64,000 bases of DNA from Streptomyces sp. NRRL B-1347 (lineage in GTDB: Bacteria; Actinomycetota; Actinomycetes; Streptomycetales; Streptomycetaceae): contig NZ_JOJM01000007.1 of the NCBI RefSeq assembly GCF_000720325.1, positions 124,001-188,000 on the forward strand, given 5' to 3'. Under the pieces are notes generated by a model. It saw only the letters and a list, made by a program, of their open reading frames with translations. It made no database searches and was not told where the DNA came from. The position numbers and the translations under genes are program-made. This document shows, piece by piece, positions 27,846 to 38,309 of this stretch (the first letter of the stretch is position 1; every line of letters begins with the position of its first letter).

Positions 27846-28694
27846 CTAGTGGTGCCGGAACTCCGGCGGGCGCTTCTCGACGAAGGCGCTCATCCCCTCC
27901 TTCTGGTCCGCGACGGCGAACACCGCGTGGAACAGCCTGCGTTCGAAGCGCACGCCTTCCGTGAGGGTGGTCTCGAAGGCGCGGTTCACCGCCTCCTTGG
28001 CCATCATCGCGACGGGGAGCGACATGCCCGCCACGGTCTCGGCGACCGCCAGGGCCTCGGCGAGCAGGTCCTCGGCGGGCACGACCCGGGAGACGAGCCC
28101 GGCGCGTTCGGCCTCGGTGGCGTCCATGGTGCGGCCGGTCAGACACAGCTCCATGGCCTTGGCCTTGCCGACGGCGCGGGTCAGGCGCTGGGAGCCGCCG
28201 ATGCCGGGGATCACGCCGAGCTTGATCTCGGGCTGGCCGAAGACCGCGGTGTCGGCGGCGAGCAGGACGTCGCAGAGCATGGCGAGTTCGCAGCCGCCGC
28301 CGAGGGCGTAGCCGGACACGGCGGCGACGGTCGGGGTGCGCAGCTGGGCAAGCCGGTCCCACGCCGTGAACCAGTCGCTGAGGTACATGTCCATGTAGCC
28401 GCGCGGCCGCATCTCCTTGATGTCGGCGCCCGCGGCGAAGGCCCTCGCGGACCCGGTCAGGACGATGCAGCCGACGTCCGGTGACCGGTCGAGCTCCTCC
28501 GCCGCCGCGACGACCTCTCGCATGAGCTGGAGGTTGAGGGCGTTGAGCGCCTTGGGCCGGTTGAGGGTGAGCAGGGCCGTGCGCGGGCCCGCCGCGCGGT
28601 CGACGAGGATGGTCTCGTAGGCCTCGGTGGTGGTCTCGCAGGCCTCGGTGGTGGTCTCGCAGGCCTCGGTGGTGGTCTCGCCGGGCTCACTCAT
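27846..28694 (-). CDS. enoyl-CoA hydratase, valine-pathway methacrylyl-CoA hydratase
   Basis: A 282-residue crotonase-family protein, last gene of the operon. The oxyanion-hole motifs [13 protein letters not shown] and [13 protein letters not shown] are intact with the family's two catalytic Glu regions ([15 protein letters not shown]). It should hydrate methacrylyl-CoA to 3-hydroxyisobutyryl-CoA. The ATG at 28694 overlaps the mmsB stop by 8 bases. The N-terminal 25 residues are an extra tail of three near-identical heptad units (ETTTEAC) encoded by a 21-bp tandem repeat, so the protein is longer than the usual 255-260 residues. Confidence 0.88.
   Translation of the reverse strand: MSEPGETTTEACETTTEACETTTEAYETILVDRAAGPRTALLTLNRPKALNALNLQLMREVVAAAEELDRSPDVGCIVLTGSARAFAAGADIKEMRPRGYMDMYLSDWFTAWDRLAQLRTPTVAAVSGYALGGGCELAMLCDVLLAADTAVFGQPEIKLGVIPGIGGSQRLTRAVGKAKAMELCLTGRTMDATEAERAGLVSRVVPAEDLLAEALAVAETVAGMSLPVAMMAKEAVNRAFETTLTEGVRFERRLFHAVFAVADQKEGMSAFVEKRPPEFRHH
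28620..28680 (-). repeat. in-frame 21-bp tandem repeat in the hydratase N-terminus
   Basis: Two full and one almost full copy of a 21-bp unit (starting GGCCTCGGTGGTGGTCTCGC on the plus strand) encode ETTTEAC repeats. Unit length is a multiple of three, so copy-number change keeps the frame. Confidence 0.9.
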
Positions 28695-29613
28695 GTGTCT
28701 GTCCTTCCGGATTCCTGAGGGTCTCGACGATCCCGGAGAAGTCCTGCTCGGCTCCGGGTCCTCGGGCGAAGCTCCGGTACATCTCCGCCGCGCGCAGGCC
28801 GAGTTCGGCACGCACCTCGCCCGCGCGGATCGCGGCTTCGGCGAGCCCCAGGTCCTTGGCCATCAGGGGCGCGGCGAAGCCGGGGCGGTAGTCGCGGTTG
28901 GCGGGCGAGCCGGGGACCGGGCCCGGTACGGGGCAGTTGGTGGTGAGCGCCCAGCACTGCCCGGACGCCGTGGACGCCACGTCGTACAGGGCCTGGTGGG
29001 ACAGGCCGAGGCTCTCGCCGAGGACGAAGGCCTCGCTCACGGCGATCATCGAGATGCCGAGGATCATGTTGTTGCAGATCTTCGCGGCCTGTCCGGCACC
29101 CGCCGCCCCGCAGTGCACGGCCTTCTTGCCCATCACGGACAGCAGCGGCTCGGCGCGGGCGACGTCCGCGGCGGAGCCGCCGACCATGAAGGTGAGCGTG
29201 CCCGCCTCCGCTCCCATGACGCCGCCGGAGACCGGGGCGTCGACGGCGGCGTGCCCCGCGGCGGCGGCTGCCGCGTGCGCGGCGCGGGCGTCGGCGACGT
29301 CGATCGTGGAGCAGTCCACGAAGAGCGTGCCGGTCCTGGCCGCGCCGAGCAGGCCCTCGTCCTCGTACAGGGCGAGGACGTGCCGTCCCGCGGGGAGCAT
29401 GGTGAGGACGACGTCCGCCTCCGCCGCGGCGGCCGCCGCCGAGGGGGCGGCCTCGACGCCCGCGGCGACGGCGGCGTCGAGCGCGGCCGGCACCAGGTCG
29501 TGGCCCACGACGCGGTGTCCGGCCCTGACGAGGTTGGCGGCCATCGGGCCGCCCATGTGGCCGAGGCCCACGAAGGCGACGACGGCATCGCGGTTCGGTG
29601 CGGCGGAGTTCAC
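28687..29613 (-). CDS. mmsB: 3-hydroxyisobutyrate dehydrogenase
   Basis: A 308-residue beta-hydroxyacid dehydrogenase. The NAD motif is [21 protein letters not shown] at the N-terminus, the substrate motif [14 protein letters not shown] and [20 protein letters not shown], and the catalytic Lys in [13 protein letters not shown]. It oxidises 3-hydroxyisobutyrate to methylmalonate semialdehyde. The GTG at 29613 overlaps the preceding stop by four bases (GTGA) and follows GGAGGA, which settles the start. Confidence 0.92.
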   Translation of the reverse strand: MNSAAPNRDAVVAFVGLGHMGGPMAANLVRAGHRVVGHDLVPAALDAAVAAGVEAAPSAAAAAAEADVVLTMLPAGRHVLALYEDEGLLGAARTGTLFVDCSTIDVADARAAHAAAAAAGHAAVDAPVSGGVMGAEAGTLTFMVGGSAADVARAEPLLSVMGKKAVHCGAAGAGQAAKICNNMILGISMIAVSEAFVLGESLGLSHQALYDVASTASGQCWALTTNCPVPGPVPGSPANRDYRPGFAAPLMAKDLGLAEAAIRAGEVRAELGLRAAEMYRSFARGPGAEQDFSGIVETLRNPEGQTHE

Positions 29614-30677
29614 CACGGTTCCTCCTGCGACGGGCCGCCGGTGCCGAGCGCGAGGTCGCGCGCGCCGAGCGGCAGGAAGTAGCGGTCCACGTCGGCGCCG
29701 GTGACGTCGGCGAGCGCGGCCGGGGACCAGCGCGGGGCGCGGTCCTTGTCGATGACCTGGGCGCGGATGCCCTCGACGAGGTCGGCGGAGCCGAGGGCCG
29801 CGCACGACACGCGGTACTCCTGCTCCAGGACCCGTTCGAGGGGGCCGAGCCGCCGGGCGTCGCGCAGGGCCCTGAGGGTGACCTTCAGGGCGGTGGGCGA
29901 CTTGCCGAGCAGGGTCTCGGCGGCCTCCTTGGCGGCCGGGGAGCCGTGCGCCTGGAGCCGGTCGACGATCTCCTCGACCGTCGCGGCCGGGTAGCAGGCG
30001 TCGATCCACTCCCGCTGCCCCGCGAGCGTCCCTGGCGGGGCTTCGGCGACGTACCGGGCGAGGACGTCGCGCACCGGCTGTGTCGCGAGGTCCGCGACGA
30101 GCCGCGGCAGGTCGGCGGAGGGGACGAAGTGGTCGGCGAGGCCGCACAGGAGCGCGTCCCGCGCGCCCACCGGCTCGCCCGTGAGGGCCAGATGGGTGCC
30201 GAGTTCGCCGGGCGCGAGGCCGAGCAGATAGGTGCCGCCGACGTCGGGGACGAAGCCGATGCCGGTCTCGGGCATGGCGATCCGGGAGCGCTCGGTGACG
30301 ACGCGGACGCTGCCGTGGGCGGAGACGCCGACGCCGCCGCCCATGACGATGCCGTCCATCACGGCGACGTACGGCTTGGGGTAGCGGGCGATGGCTGCGT
30401 TCAGACGGTACTCGTCGCGCCAGAAGTCCGCCGACGCGCCGCCGCCGGTGCGCGCGTCCTCGTGGATCTGCCGGATGTCGCCGCCCGCGCACAGGCCGCG
30501 GTCGCCCGCGCCGGTGAGGACGACGGTCTCGACGGCCGGGTCCGCCGCCCAGGCGGTCAGGGCCTCGTCGACGGCGCGGACCATGGCGTGGGTCAGGGCG
30601 TTCAGGGCGCGCGGCCGGTTGAGGGTGATGTGCCCCGCGCGCCCCTCGGTGCGGATCAGGACGGGGTCGTCGGTCAT
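29610..30677 (-). CDS. 3-hydroxyisobutyryl-CoA hydrolase (HIBCH-type crotonase)
   Basis: A 355-residue crotonase-fold hydrolase. The HIBCH signatures GLCAGGDIRQIHEDA and MPETGIGFVPDVGGTYLL set it apart from a true enoyl hydratase, and the extra C-terminal 100 residues are those of HIBCH. It releases 3-hydroxyisobutyrate from its CoA ester. The ATG overlaps the upstream stop (ATGA) and its stop overlaps mmsB (GTGA), so translation is coupled on both sides. Confidence 0.9.
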   Translation of the reverse strand: MTDDPVLIRTEGRAGHITLNRPRALNALTHAMVRAVDEALTAWAADPAVETVVLTGAGDRGLCAGGDIRQIHEDARTGGGASADFWRDEYRLNAAIARYPKPYVAVMDGIVMGGGVGVSAHGSVRVVTERSRIAMPETGIGFVPDVGGTYLLGLAPGELGTHLALTGEPVGARDALLCGLADHFVPSADLPRLVADLATQPVRDVLARYVAEAPPGTLAGQREWIDACYPAATVEEIVDRLQAHGSPAAKEAAETLLGKSPTALKVTLRALRDARRLGPLERVLEQEYRVSCAALGSADLVEGIRAQVIDKDRAPRWSPAALADVTGADVDRYFLPLGARDLALGTGGPSQEEPW

Positions 30678-31849
30678 CGCAGCGCCCCCGTGAGGCCGCG
30701 GGCCACGATCAGACGCATGATCTCGTTGGTTCCTTCCAGGATGCGGTGCACGCGCAGGTCGCGGACCAGCTTCTCGATGCCGTACTCCGTCAGATAGCCG
30801 TAGCCGCCGTGGAGTTGGAGGGCGCGGTCGGCGACGGAGTGGCCGGTGTCGGTGGCGAACCGCTTGGCCATGGCGCACAGCTGCGGCGCCTGCGGGTCGC
30901 CCTGGTCGAGGGCCTGCGCGGCCTGCCGGACCAGGGCGCGGGCCGCCGCGAGCTCGGTCGCCATGTCGGCGAGCTCGAAGCGCAGCGCCTGCGCGTCGAG
31001 CAGCGGTGCCCCGAACGCCTCCCGGTCCGCGAGGTGGACGAGGCTGCGGTCGAGGGCGCTGCGGGCGCCGCCGAGGGAGCAGGCGGCGATGCCGATGCGG
31101 CCGCCGTTCAGGGCGTTCATGGCGATGCGGAAGCCGTCGCCCTCGGCGCCGAGCAGCCGGTCGGCGGGGACGCGCACGCCGTCGAGGACGACCTGCCGGG
31201 TGGGCTGCGCGTTCCAGCCCATCTTCTTCTCGTTCGCGCCGAAGGACAGGCCGGGGTCGTCGCGTTCGACGACGAACGCGGACACGCCGTCGGGTCCGCT
31301 GCCGCCGGTGCGGGCCATCACCACGTACACGTGGGAGGCGCCCGCGCCGGAGATGAACTGCTTGACGCCGGTGAGGACGTACGCGTCGCCGTCGCGCTCG
31401 GCGCGGGTGCTCAGGGCGGCGGCGTCCGAGCCCGCGCCCGGCTCGGTGAGGCAGTAGCTGCCGAGCCGGTCCATGGTGGTCAGCGGCTCCAGCCAGCGGG
31501 CGCGCTGGGCCCGGTCGCCGTAGTGGTCGATCATCCAGGCGACCATGTTGTGGATGGACAGATATCCGGCGACGGAGGGGCAGCCGGAGGCGAGCGCCTC
31601 GAAGACGAGGACGCCGTCGGACCGGGTGAGGCCCGAGCCGCCTTCGGCCTCGTCGACGTAGACGCCGCCGAGCCCGAGGTCCGCGGCCTTGCGCAGCACG
31701 TCGACCGGGAAGTGCTTCTCCTGGTCCCAGGTGACGGCGTGCGGGGCGAGGTGTTCCTCGGCGAAGTCGAGGGTGGTCTCCACGAGGGCGAGCTGGTCCT
31801 CGGTGAGCAGGGTGGTCGGCGCGGCGGCCGTGCTGGACGCGGTCTTCAT
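30674..31849 (-). CDS. acyl-CoA (isobutyryl-CoA) dehydrogenase
   Basis: A 391-residue acyl-CoA dehydrogenase. FAD/substrate motifs YCLTEPGAGSDAAAL and VTGVKQFISGAG region, ALNGGRIGIAA, and the C-terminal GGYGYLTEYGIEKLVRDLRV with the following EGTNEIMR are typical of the short/branched-chain class; the catalytic Glu position lies in YLTEYG (near residue 369). In this operon it would oxidise isobutyryl-CoA to methacrylyl-CoA. ATG at 31849 is chosen; an alternative GTG at 31861 overlaps the mmsA stop (GTGA) and is equally possible. Confidence 0.9.
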   Translation of the reverse strand: MKTASSTAAAPTTLLTEDQLALVETTLDFAEEHLAPHAVTWDQEKHFPVDVLRKAADLGLGGVYVDEAEGGSGLTRSDGVLVFEALASGCPSVAGYLSIHNMVAWMIDHYGDRAQRARWLEPLTTMDRLGSYCLTEPGAGSDAAALSTRAERDGDAYVLTGVKQFISGAGASHVYVVMARTGGSGPDGVSAFVVERDDPGLSFGANEKKMGWNAQPTRQVVLDGVRVPADRLLGAEGDGFRIAMNALNGGRIGIAACSLGGARSALDRSLVHLADREAFGAPLLDAQALRFELADMATELAAARALVRQAAQALDQGDPQAPQLCAMAKRFATDTGHSVADRALQLHGGYGYLTEYGIEKLVRDLRVHRILEGTNEIMRLIVARGLTGALR

Positions 31850-31857
31850 CGGGCCGC

Positions 31858-33357
<1,500 letters not shown>

Positions 33358-33540
33358 GGGGGCCTGCTTCTTTCGTCAGGTGTGGTCCGGGGATGGCAGG
33401 GCCGGGCCGCGTACCGCCGAGGGCACGCCGAACGGCCTTCAGGCAGCGGGGGTCACCGCTCGCAGGTCCGGAATTCCAGGGTCGTGGGTGCGCACCGGGG
33501 CCATGCGTGTCTGCTCCATCCTCGTGGACAACACGGAACA

Positions 33541-33699
33541 CCCCGCGGCCGGTATCCTGACTCCCGGATCAGCGCGCGCTCCCTCGCCTTCCCGACGGAC
33601 TTCTCCGTCAGTGGCGTTCGGGCCTGCACGAGAGCGCACTCCCCGGTCACAGTGGCGGGACCGTGCCGGATTCACACCGGCTTCCCTGCACCGCGGGCC
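33541..33699 (-). promoter_or_regulatory. cobalamin riboswitch in the mmsA leader
   Basis: Reading the minus strand from about 33699, the conserved adenosylcobalamin core appears in order: GGTGCAGGGAAGCCGGTGTG, then AATCCGGCACGGTCCCGCC with ACTGT, a second GCCACTG, GGGAAGGC, and the B12-box end GAGTCAGGATACCGGCC. The outer P1 helix can close: CCCGCGG before the core pairs with CCGCGGG after it. It sits 180 bases ahead of the mmsA start. The 180 bases between (33358-33540) hold only a possible 22-26-codon leader frame with weak ribosome sites. B12 riboswitches usually lower expression when B12 is plentiful. Confidence 0.8.
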
Positions 33700-33716
33700 T
33701 TGGTCACGACGATATA

Positions 33717-33730
33717 CTTGGACGTCCTAG
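33717..33730. promoter_or_regulatory. palindromic operator-like site at the mmsA promoter
   Basis: CTTGGACGTCCTAG matches its complement at 12 of 14 positions around a perfect GGACGTCC core. On the minus strand it is followed by TATATC, a good -10, so it overlaps the promoter that would make the riboswitch leader. No cognate regulator is evident nearby. Confidence 0.45.
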
Positions 33731-33842
33731 TAAGTCCACAGAGGCCAACCCCTACCGCACCCCTGGTTCCACGTGACGGGCCCGGCACGGCCCGGGGGCG
33801 GCCGCCGTGACCTGGCACGACAGCCGCCCCCCCTGCCGTGGT

Positions 33843-36503
33843 CTAGGCGCCGAGTTTCTCGCGTACGACACCAGGGAGCCCGGCCACCGCGTCCGCGAGC
33901 GCGGTCCGGTCCCTTCCGCCGCCTTGCGCCACCTCGTCCGAGCCGCCGCCGCGGCCGCCGAGGAGCCGCTTGACCAGGGCGGACGCGGACAGGCCCGCAG
34001 CCAGCGCCGCCTTGTTCACGGCCACGGCGAGGACCGGCTTGTCCCCGGACAGGGTCACGGCGGCCACGCCCGGCCGCTCGGCGCGCAGCCGTCCGCGCAC
34101 TTCGAGGGCCAGGGCCCGCGCGGCGCCCGCGGCGCCGTCCGTCGTCGCGGTCGCCACGTACGCGCCCGCCACCTCGACGGCCTGCCCGGCGAGTTCGGCG
34201 GCGCGGGCGGCACGGGCCGACTGCCGCAGGCGCTCGTTCTCCCGGTCAGCGGCCTTGAGCCGGTCGAGCAACGCGGCGACGCGGTCGGGGAGTTCGGCGC
34301 GCGGCGCCTGCACCTGCTCGGCGATCCGGGCGACCAGGTCGCGCTCGCGCGCGAGATAGCCGAAGCCCTCGATGCCGACCGCGGCCTCCAGGCGGCGCAT
34401 GCCCGCGCCCACCGACGACTCGGCGGTCAGCGCGACGACACCGACCTGCGAGGCGTGCTCGACGTGGGTGCCGCCGCACAGCTCGCGCGACCAGGCACCG
34501 CCGATCTCGACCACGCGGACCTGCTCGCCGTACGTCTCGTCGAAGAGGGCGAGCGCGCCGAGCTCCTTGGCCTCTGGCAGCGTCATCCAGCGCACGCCGA
34601 CGGGCAGGTCGCGGCGGAGCGCACGGTTGGCGGCCTCCTCGACCTCGCTGCGGACGGTGGCGGAGAGGCCGCCGCGCCAGGGGAAGTCGAGCCGCAGATA
34701 GCCGGGGCGGTTGTAGGAGCCGGACTGCAGGGCGGTCGGGCCGAGGATCTCGCGCAGGGCGGCGTGCAGGACGTGGGTGCCCGAGTGGGCCTGGCGCGCG
34801 CCGAGCCGCCACTCGGGGTCGACGGCGGCGTGCACCCGGTCGTCGACGGCCAACTCGCCCGCGGTGACGCGGATCTGATGGGCCACGAGTCCCGGCAGCG
34901 GCCGCTGCACGTCGAGCACCTCGGCTTCGACGGAGGCCCCGGAGAGCCGTCCGGCGTCGCTGTCCTGGCCGCCGGACTCGGCGTAGAACGGGGTGCGGTC
35001 GAGGACGGCGGTGACGATGTCGCCGTCGCGGGCGGCCGGCACGGGACCGGCCGGGCCCACGAGCGCGAGGACGCGGGAGTCCGTCGTCAGGGTCTCCCAG
35101 GCGCGCCAGTCGGTCGGCCCGTGCTCGTCGAGGACGGTGCGCAGGGCCGAGGTGTCGAGGGCGGCACCGGACTTGCGGGCGCGGGCGTCGGCGCGGGCCC
35201 GCTCGCGCTGCTCGCGCATGAGCGCGGTGAAGCCCTCCCGGTCGACCTCGACGCCCTGCTCTGCGGCCATCTCCAGGGTGAGGTCGATGGGGAAGCCGTA
35301 GGTGTCGTGCAGCAGGAAGGCCTGGGCGCCGGGCAGTTGGCGGCCGCCGTCGGCCTTGACCCGGGTGACGGCGGTGTCCAGGACGGTGGTGCCCTGCTTG
35401 AGGGTGGCGCGGAAGGCGTCCTCCTCGCCCTGGGCCTGGTCGGCGATGCGCGCGTAGGCGGCGGCGACCTCGGGGTGGCTCGGCGCCATCCGGTCGCGGG
35501 CGACGGCGAGGAGATCCGCGAGGGCCGGGTCGCCGTGGCCGAGCTGGCGCATGGAGCGCACGGCGCGGCGCAGGATGCGGCGCAGGACGTAGCCGCGGCC
35601 CTCGTTGCCGGGCGCGGTGCCGTCGGCGAGCAGCATCAGGGCGGTGCGGACGTGGTCGGCGACGACGCGCAGACGTACGTCGGCCACCGGGTCGGCGCCG
35701 TAGCGGACACCCGCGAGCTCGGCGGCGCGGTCGAGCACGGGCCGGGTCTCGTCGATCTCGTAGAGGTTGTCCACGCCCTGGAGCAGGGTGGCCATGCGCT
35801 CCAGGCCCATGCCGGTGTCGATGTTGCGGCGCGGGAGTTCGCCGAGGATCGGGTAGCCGGTCTTGCCGGTGCCCTCGCCGCGCTCGTACTGCATGAAGAC
35901 GAGGTTCCAGAACTCCATGTACCGGTCCTCGTCGACGGCCGGGCCGCCCGCGCGACCGAGGGCCGGGCCCCGGTCGTAGTACAGCTCCGAGCAGGGGCCG
36001 CAGGGGCCCGGCACGCCCATGGACCAGAAGTTGTCCTCGTCGCCGCGGGCCACGATCCGCTCGTCGGGCAGGTCCGCGATCCGCCGCCACAGGCCGCGCG
36101 ACTCGTCGTCGGAGTGGTGCACGGTCACCCAGATCCTCGCCGGGTCGAGCCCGTACCCGCCGTCGGCGACGGAGCGGGTGCTCAGGTCCCAGGCGAAGGT
36201 GATGGCCTCTTCCTTGAAGTAGTCGCCGAAGGAGAAGTTGCCGTTCATCTGGAAGAACGAGCCGTGCCTCGTGGTCTTGCCGACCTCCTCGATGTCGAGG
36301 GTGCGCACGCACTTCTGCACGCTGGTGGCGCGCGGCCAGGGCGGTGCGGCCTCGCCGGTGAGGTACGGCTTGAACGGCACCATGCCCGCGTTGACGAACA
36401 GGAGCGTCGGGTCGGGCGTGGGCAGCGGGGCGCTGGGCACCACGGTGTGGCCGCGCTCGGCGAAGAAGTCGAGGAAGCGGGTGCGGATGTCGGCGGTGCG
36501 CAA
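33843..36503 (-). CDS. alaS: alanyl-tRNA synthetase (possible second copy)
   Basis: An 886-residue AlaRS, full length. Class II motif 2 with RATSVQKCVRTLDIEEVGKT and GSFFQMNGNFSFGDYFKEEA, aminoacylation motif PGNEGRGYVLRRILRRA, the editing-domain zinc ligands HSGTHVLHAALR and CGGTHVEHASQVG, and the C-terminal glycine-rich GGRGGGSDEVAQGGG are all intact. The TTG at 36503 is chosen because GGAG sits six bases upstream and family N-termini start here. It is 20 bases after the GNAT gene, third in a minus-strand operon with tsaD. Its position far from housekeeping translation genes suggests an extra copy. Confidence 0.93.
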   Translation of the reverse strand: MRTADIRTRFLDFFAERGHTVVPSAPLPTPDPTLLFVNAGMVPFKPYLTGEAAPPWPRATSVQKCVRTLDIEEVGKTTRHGSFFQMNGNFSFGDYFKEEAITFAWDLSTRSVADGGYGLDPARIWVTVHHSDDESRGLWRRIADLPDERIVARGDEDNFWSMGVPGPCGPCSELYYDRGPALGRAGGPAVDEDRYMEFWNLVFMQYERGEGTGKTGYPILGELPRRNIDTGMGLERMATLLQGVDNLYEIDETRPVLDRAAELAGVRYGADPVADVRLRVVADHVRTALMLLADGTAPGNEGRGYVLRRILRRAVRSMRQLGHGDPALADLLAVARDRMAPSHPEVAAAYARIADQAQGEEDAFRATLKQGTTVLDTAVTRVKADGGRQLPGAQAFLLHDTYGFPIDLTLEMAAEQGVEVDREGFTALMREQRERARADARARKSGAALDTSALRTVLDEHGPTDWRAWETLTTDSRVLALVGPAGPVPAARDGDIVTAVLDRTPFYAESGGQDSDAGRLSGASVEAEVLDVQRPLPGLVAHQIRVTAGELAVDDRVHAAVDPEWRLGARQAHSGTHVLHAALREILGPTALQSGSYNRPGYLRLDFPWRGGLSATVRSEVEEAANRALRRDLPVGVRWMTLPEAKELGALALFDETYGEQVRVVEIGGAWSRELCGGTHVEHASQVGVVALTAESSVGAGMRRLEAAVGIEGFGYLARERDLVARIAEQVQAPRAELPDRVAALLDRLKAADRENERLRQSARAARAAELAGQAVEVAGAYVATATTDGAAGAARALALEVRGRLRAERPGVAAVTLSGDKPVLAVAVNKAALAAGLSASALVKRLLGGRGGGSDEVAQGGGRDRTALADAVAGLPGVVREKLGA

Positions 36504-36523
36504 GGCGTGCTCCGGGCGGGGGC

Positions 36524-37108
36524 TCAGGGTGACGGGGGTGACAGGGGCGGTGCGGCGGCGCGCGCCGGGTGGTCGGGGCCGAGGAAGACGGCGGTGCCGT
36601 ACCCGTCGGGCGCGGGGTGGGTGACCTGGCGCCAGCCGAGCCGCTCGTAGAAGCGGACGGTGGCGTCGGCCCGCACGGACGTGAGGAGCCAGCAGCGGGC
36701 GTCGGGCGCGTCGCGCGTGACCGCTTCGAGGAGCGTACGGCCGAGTCCGCGGCCGTGCGCGGCGGGCGAGACGGCGAGTTCGTCGACCTCCACGGCGCCG
36801 CACAGCCACGCGGCGGTGCGCTCGGCGCCGAGCGCGGCGGTGACGCGCGGGTAGGAGCGGGTGCCGGGCAGCGGGGTGCTCGACGTCCAGGCGGTGGCGA
36901 AGCCGAGGACCTGCTCGCCGTCGAGGGCCACCGCGCCCGTGAAGCCGGGCCGGTCCGCGTCGGCCGCGAGGCGCGTGAGGTAGTCGTCGGCCTCGGCGGG
37001 CTCCGCGTGCCAGGGCGGCTCGGCGAACGCGGCGGCGTAGACCGCGCGGATGCCGTCGCGGTGGGCGAGCAGTCCGGGTCCTGTCAGGCGGTGCACGACG
37101 GCGGCCAT
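36524..37108 (-). CDS. GNAT-family N-acetyltransferase
   Basis: A 194-residue single-domain GNAT protein. The acetyl-CoA loop is VDELAVSPAAHGRGLGRTLL with the R-G-x-G-R pattern, followed by VRFYERLGWRQVTH. It is between tsaD and alaS, starting one base into the tsaD stop. Housekeeping clusters often put rimI (S18-alanine acetyltransferase) beside tsaD, but this protein is longer and does not clearly match RimI; the substrate is unknown. Confidence 0.8.
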   Translation of the reverse strand: MAAVVHRLTGPGLLAHRDGIRAVYAAAFAEPPWHAEPAEADDYLTRLAADADRPGFTGAVALDGEQVLGFATAWTSSTPLPGTRSYPRVTAALGAERTAAWLCGAVEVDELAVSPAAHGRGLGRTLLEAVTRDAPDARCWLLTSVRADATVRFYERLGWRQVTHPAPDGYGTAVFLGPDHPARAAAPPLSPPSP

Positions 37109-38172
37109 CAGGCGGCCCTCGCGAAGGCGCCGACGGGGTGCAGCGCGGCGTACTCAAGGGGCGCCGACGGGTCGATGGACACGTCGAGGGGCGCGGGCTC
37201 GGCGCCCGCGCGCACCAGCAGGTCGCCCACGGCGGCGATCATCGCGCCGTTGTCGGTGCACAGGCCGAGCGGCGGGACGCGCAGGGTGATTCCCGCGGCC
37301 CGGCAGCGCTCCTCGGCGAGGGCCCGCACCCGGGAGTTGGCGGCGACGCCGCCGACGACCACGAGGGTGCCCACGCCGTGCGCGGCGCAGGCCGCGACCG
37401 CCTTGCGGGTGAGGACGTCGGCGACGGCCTCCTGGAGCGCGGCGGCCCCGTCGGCGACGGGGAGTTCGCCGCCCCGGTGGCTCTCGGCCCAGCGGGCCGC
37501 GGCGGTCTTGAGGCCGGAGAACGAGAAGGCGTACGGGTCGTCGCGCGGCCCCGTCAGCGGGCGCGGGAAGGCGACGGCGTCCGGTGAGCCCTCGCGGGCC
37601 GCGCGGTCGACGGCCGGGCCGCCCGGGTAGGGCAGGCCGAAGACGCGGGCCACCTTGTCGAAGCACTCCCCCGCCGCGTCGTCCAGGGTGTCGCCCAGGT
37701 GCGCGATCGGGTCGCGGGCGAGGTCGCGCACGAGCAGCAGCGAGGTGTGGCCGCCGGACACGATGAGGACCACGCACGGGTCGGGCAGCGGGCCGTGCTC
37801 CAGGGTGTCGGCGGCGACGTGCCCGGCCAGGTGGTGCACGCCGTACAGCGGCACGCCGAGCGCGTACGCGAGGCCCTTGGCCCCGGCGAGGCCGACCTGG
37901 AGGGCGCCGGAGAGACCGGGCCCGGTCGTCACGGCGACGGCGCCGATGTCACCGAGCCGCAGCCCCGCGTGGTCGAGGGCACGGCGGACCACCGGGTTCA
38001 GCGCGTGCACGTGGGCGCGGGCGGCGATCTCGGGGACGACGCCGCCGAAGCGGGCGTGCTCGTCCATGCTCGACGCGACGGCGTGCCCGAGCAGCCGCCC
38101 GTCCCGCACGAGACCTGCCCCGGTCTCGTCGCAAGAAGACTCGATCCCCAGAACGATCCGAGGGGGTGCCAT
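37108..38172 (-). CDS. tsaD: TsaD, tRNA N6-threonylcarbamoyladenosine transferase
   Basis: A 354-residue Kae1/TsaD protein, full length. The opening [19 protein letters not shown], metal-binding HHLAGHV and [20 protein letters not shown], and the C-terminal [20 protein letters not shown] are intact. TsaD transfers the threonylcarbamoyl group to A37 of tRNAs read by ANN codons, working with TsaB and TsaE, which are not seen here. It starts an operon with GNAT and alaS, 137 bases after a TetR gene. The usual tsaB-rimI-tsaD housekeeping set is elsewhere in streptomycetes, so this may be a second copy. Confidence 0.93.
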   Translation of the reverse strand: MAPPRIVLGIESSCDETGAGLVRDGRLLGHAVASSMDEHARFGGVVPEIAARAHVHALNPVVRRALDHAGLRLGDIGAVAVTTGPGLSGALQVGLAGAKGLAYALGVPLYGVHHLAGHVAADTLEHGPLPDPCVVLIVSGGHTSLLLVRDLARDPIAHLGDTLDDAAGECFDKVARVFGLPYPGGPAVDRAAREGSPDAVAFPRPLTGPRDDPYAFSFSGLKTAAARWAESHRGGELPVADGAAALQEAVADVLTRKAVAACAAHGVGTLVVVGGVAANSRVRALAEERCRAAGITLRVPPLGLCTDNGAMIAAVGDLLVRAGAEPAPLDVSIDPSAPLEYAALHPVGAFARAA

Positions 38173-38232
38173 GCGTGTACTCCCGCTTCCTCCGCGTGCC
38201 GACCGGCCCGGCTACTGCCCATCCATAGTAAT

Positions 38233-38249
38233 TGCAATACATGTGCAAT
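38233..38249. promoter_or_regulatory. AT-rich operator-promoter of the tsaD operon
   Basis: TTGCAATACATGTGCAA is an inverted repeat with 5-bp arms (TTGCA/TGCAA) inside an AT-rich patch unlike its surroundings. It lies 61 bases before the tsaD start. On the minus strand TTGCAC and downstream TACTAT can serve as -35 and -10. The TetR encoded upstream is a natural candidate to bind here. Confidence 0.5.
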
Positions 38250-38309
38250 AAGGCTGCGGGATCACGCCTCGGATGCCTCGGATGCCGAGCGCCGACGGAG
38301 CGGCCGCCC

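Noticed and set aside
33439..33519. Possible 26-codon leader ORF between riboswitch and mmsA
   Set aside because: The ribosome site is fused to the ATG (or poorly spaced for the inner ATG) and the peptide has no pattern I know; kept only as a note in the riboswitch entry.
38173..38309. Zur box making the tsaD/alaS set a zinc-starvation backup
   Set aside because: The promoter palindrome does not match the Streptomyces Zur consensus, and the AlaRS keeps its zinc ligands.
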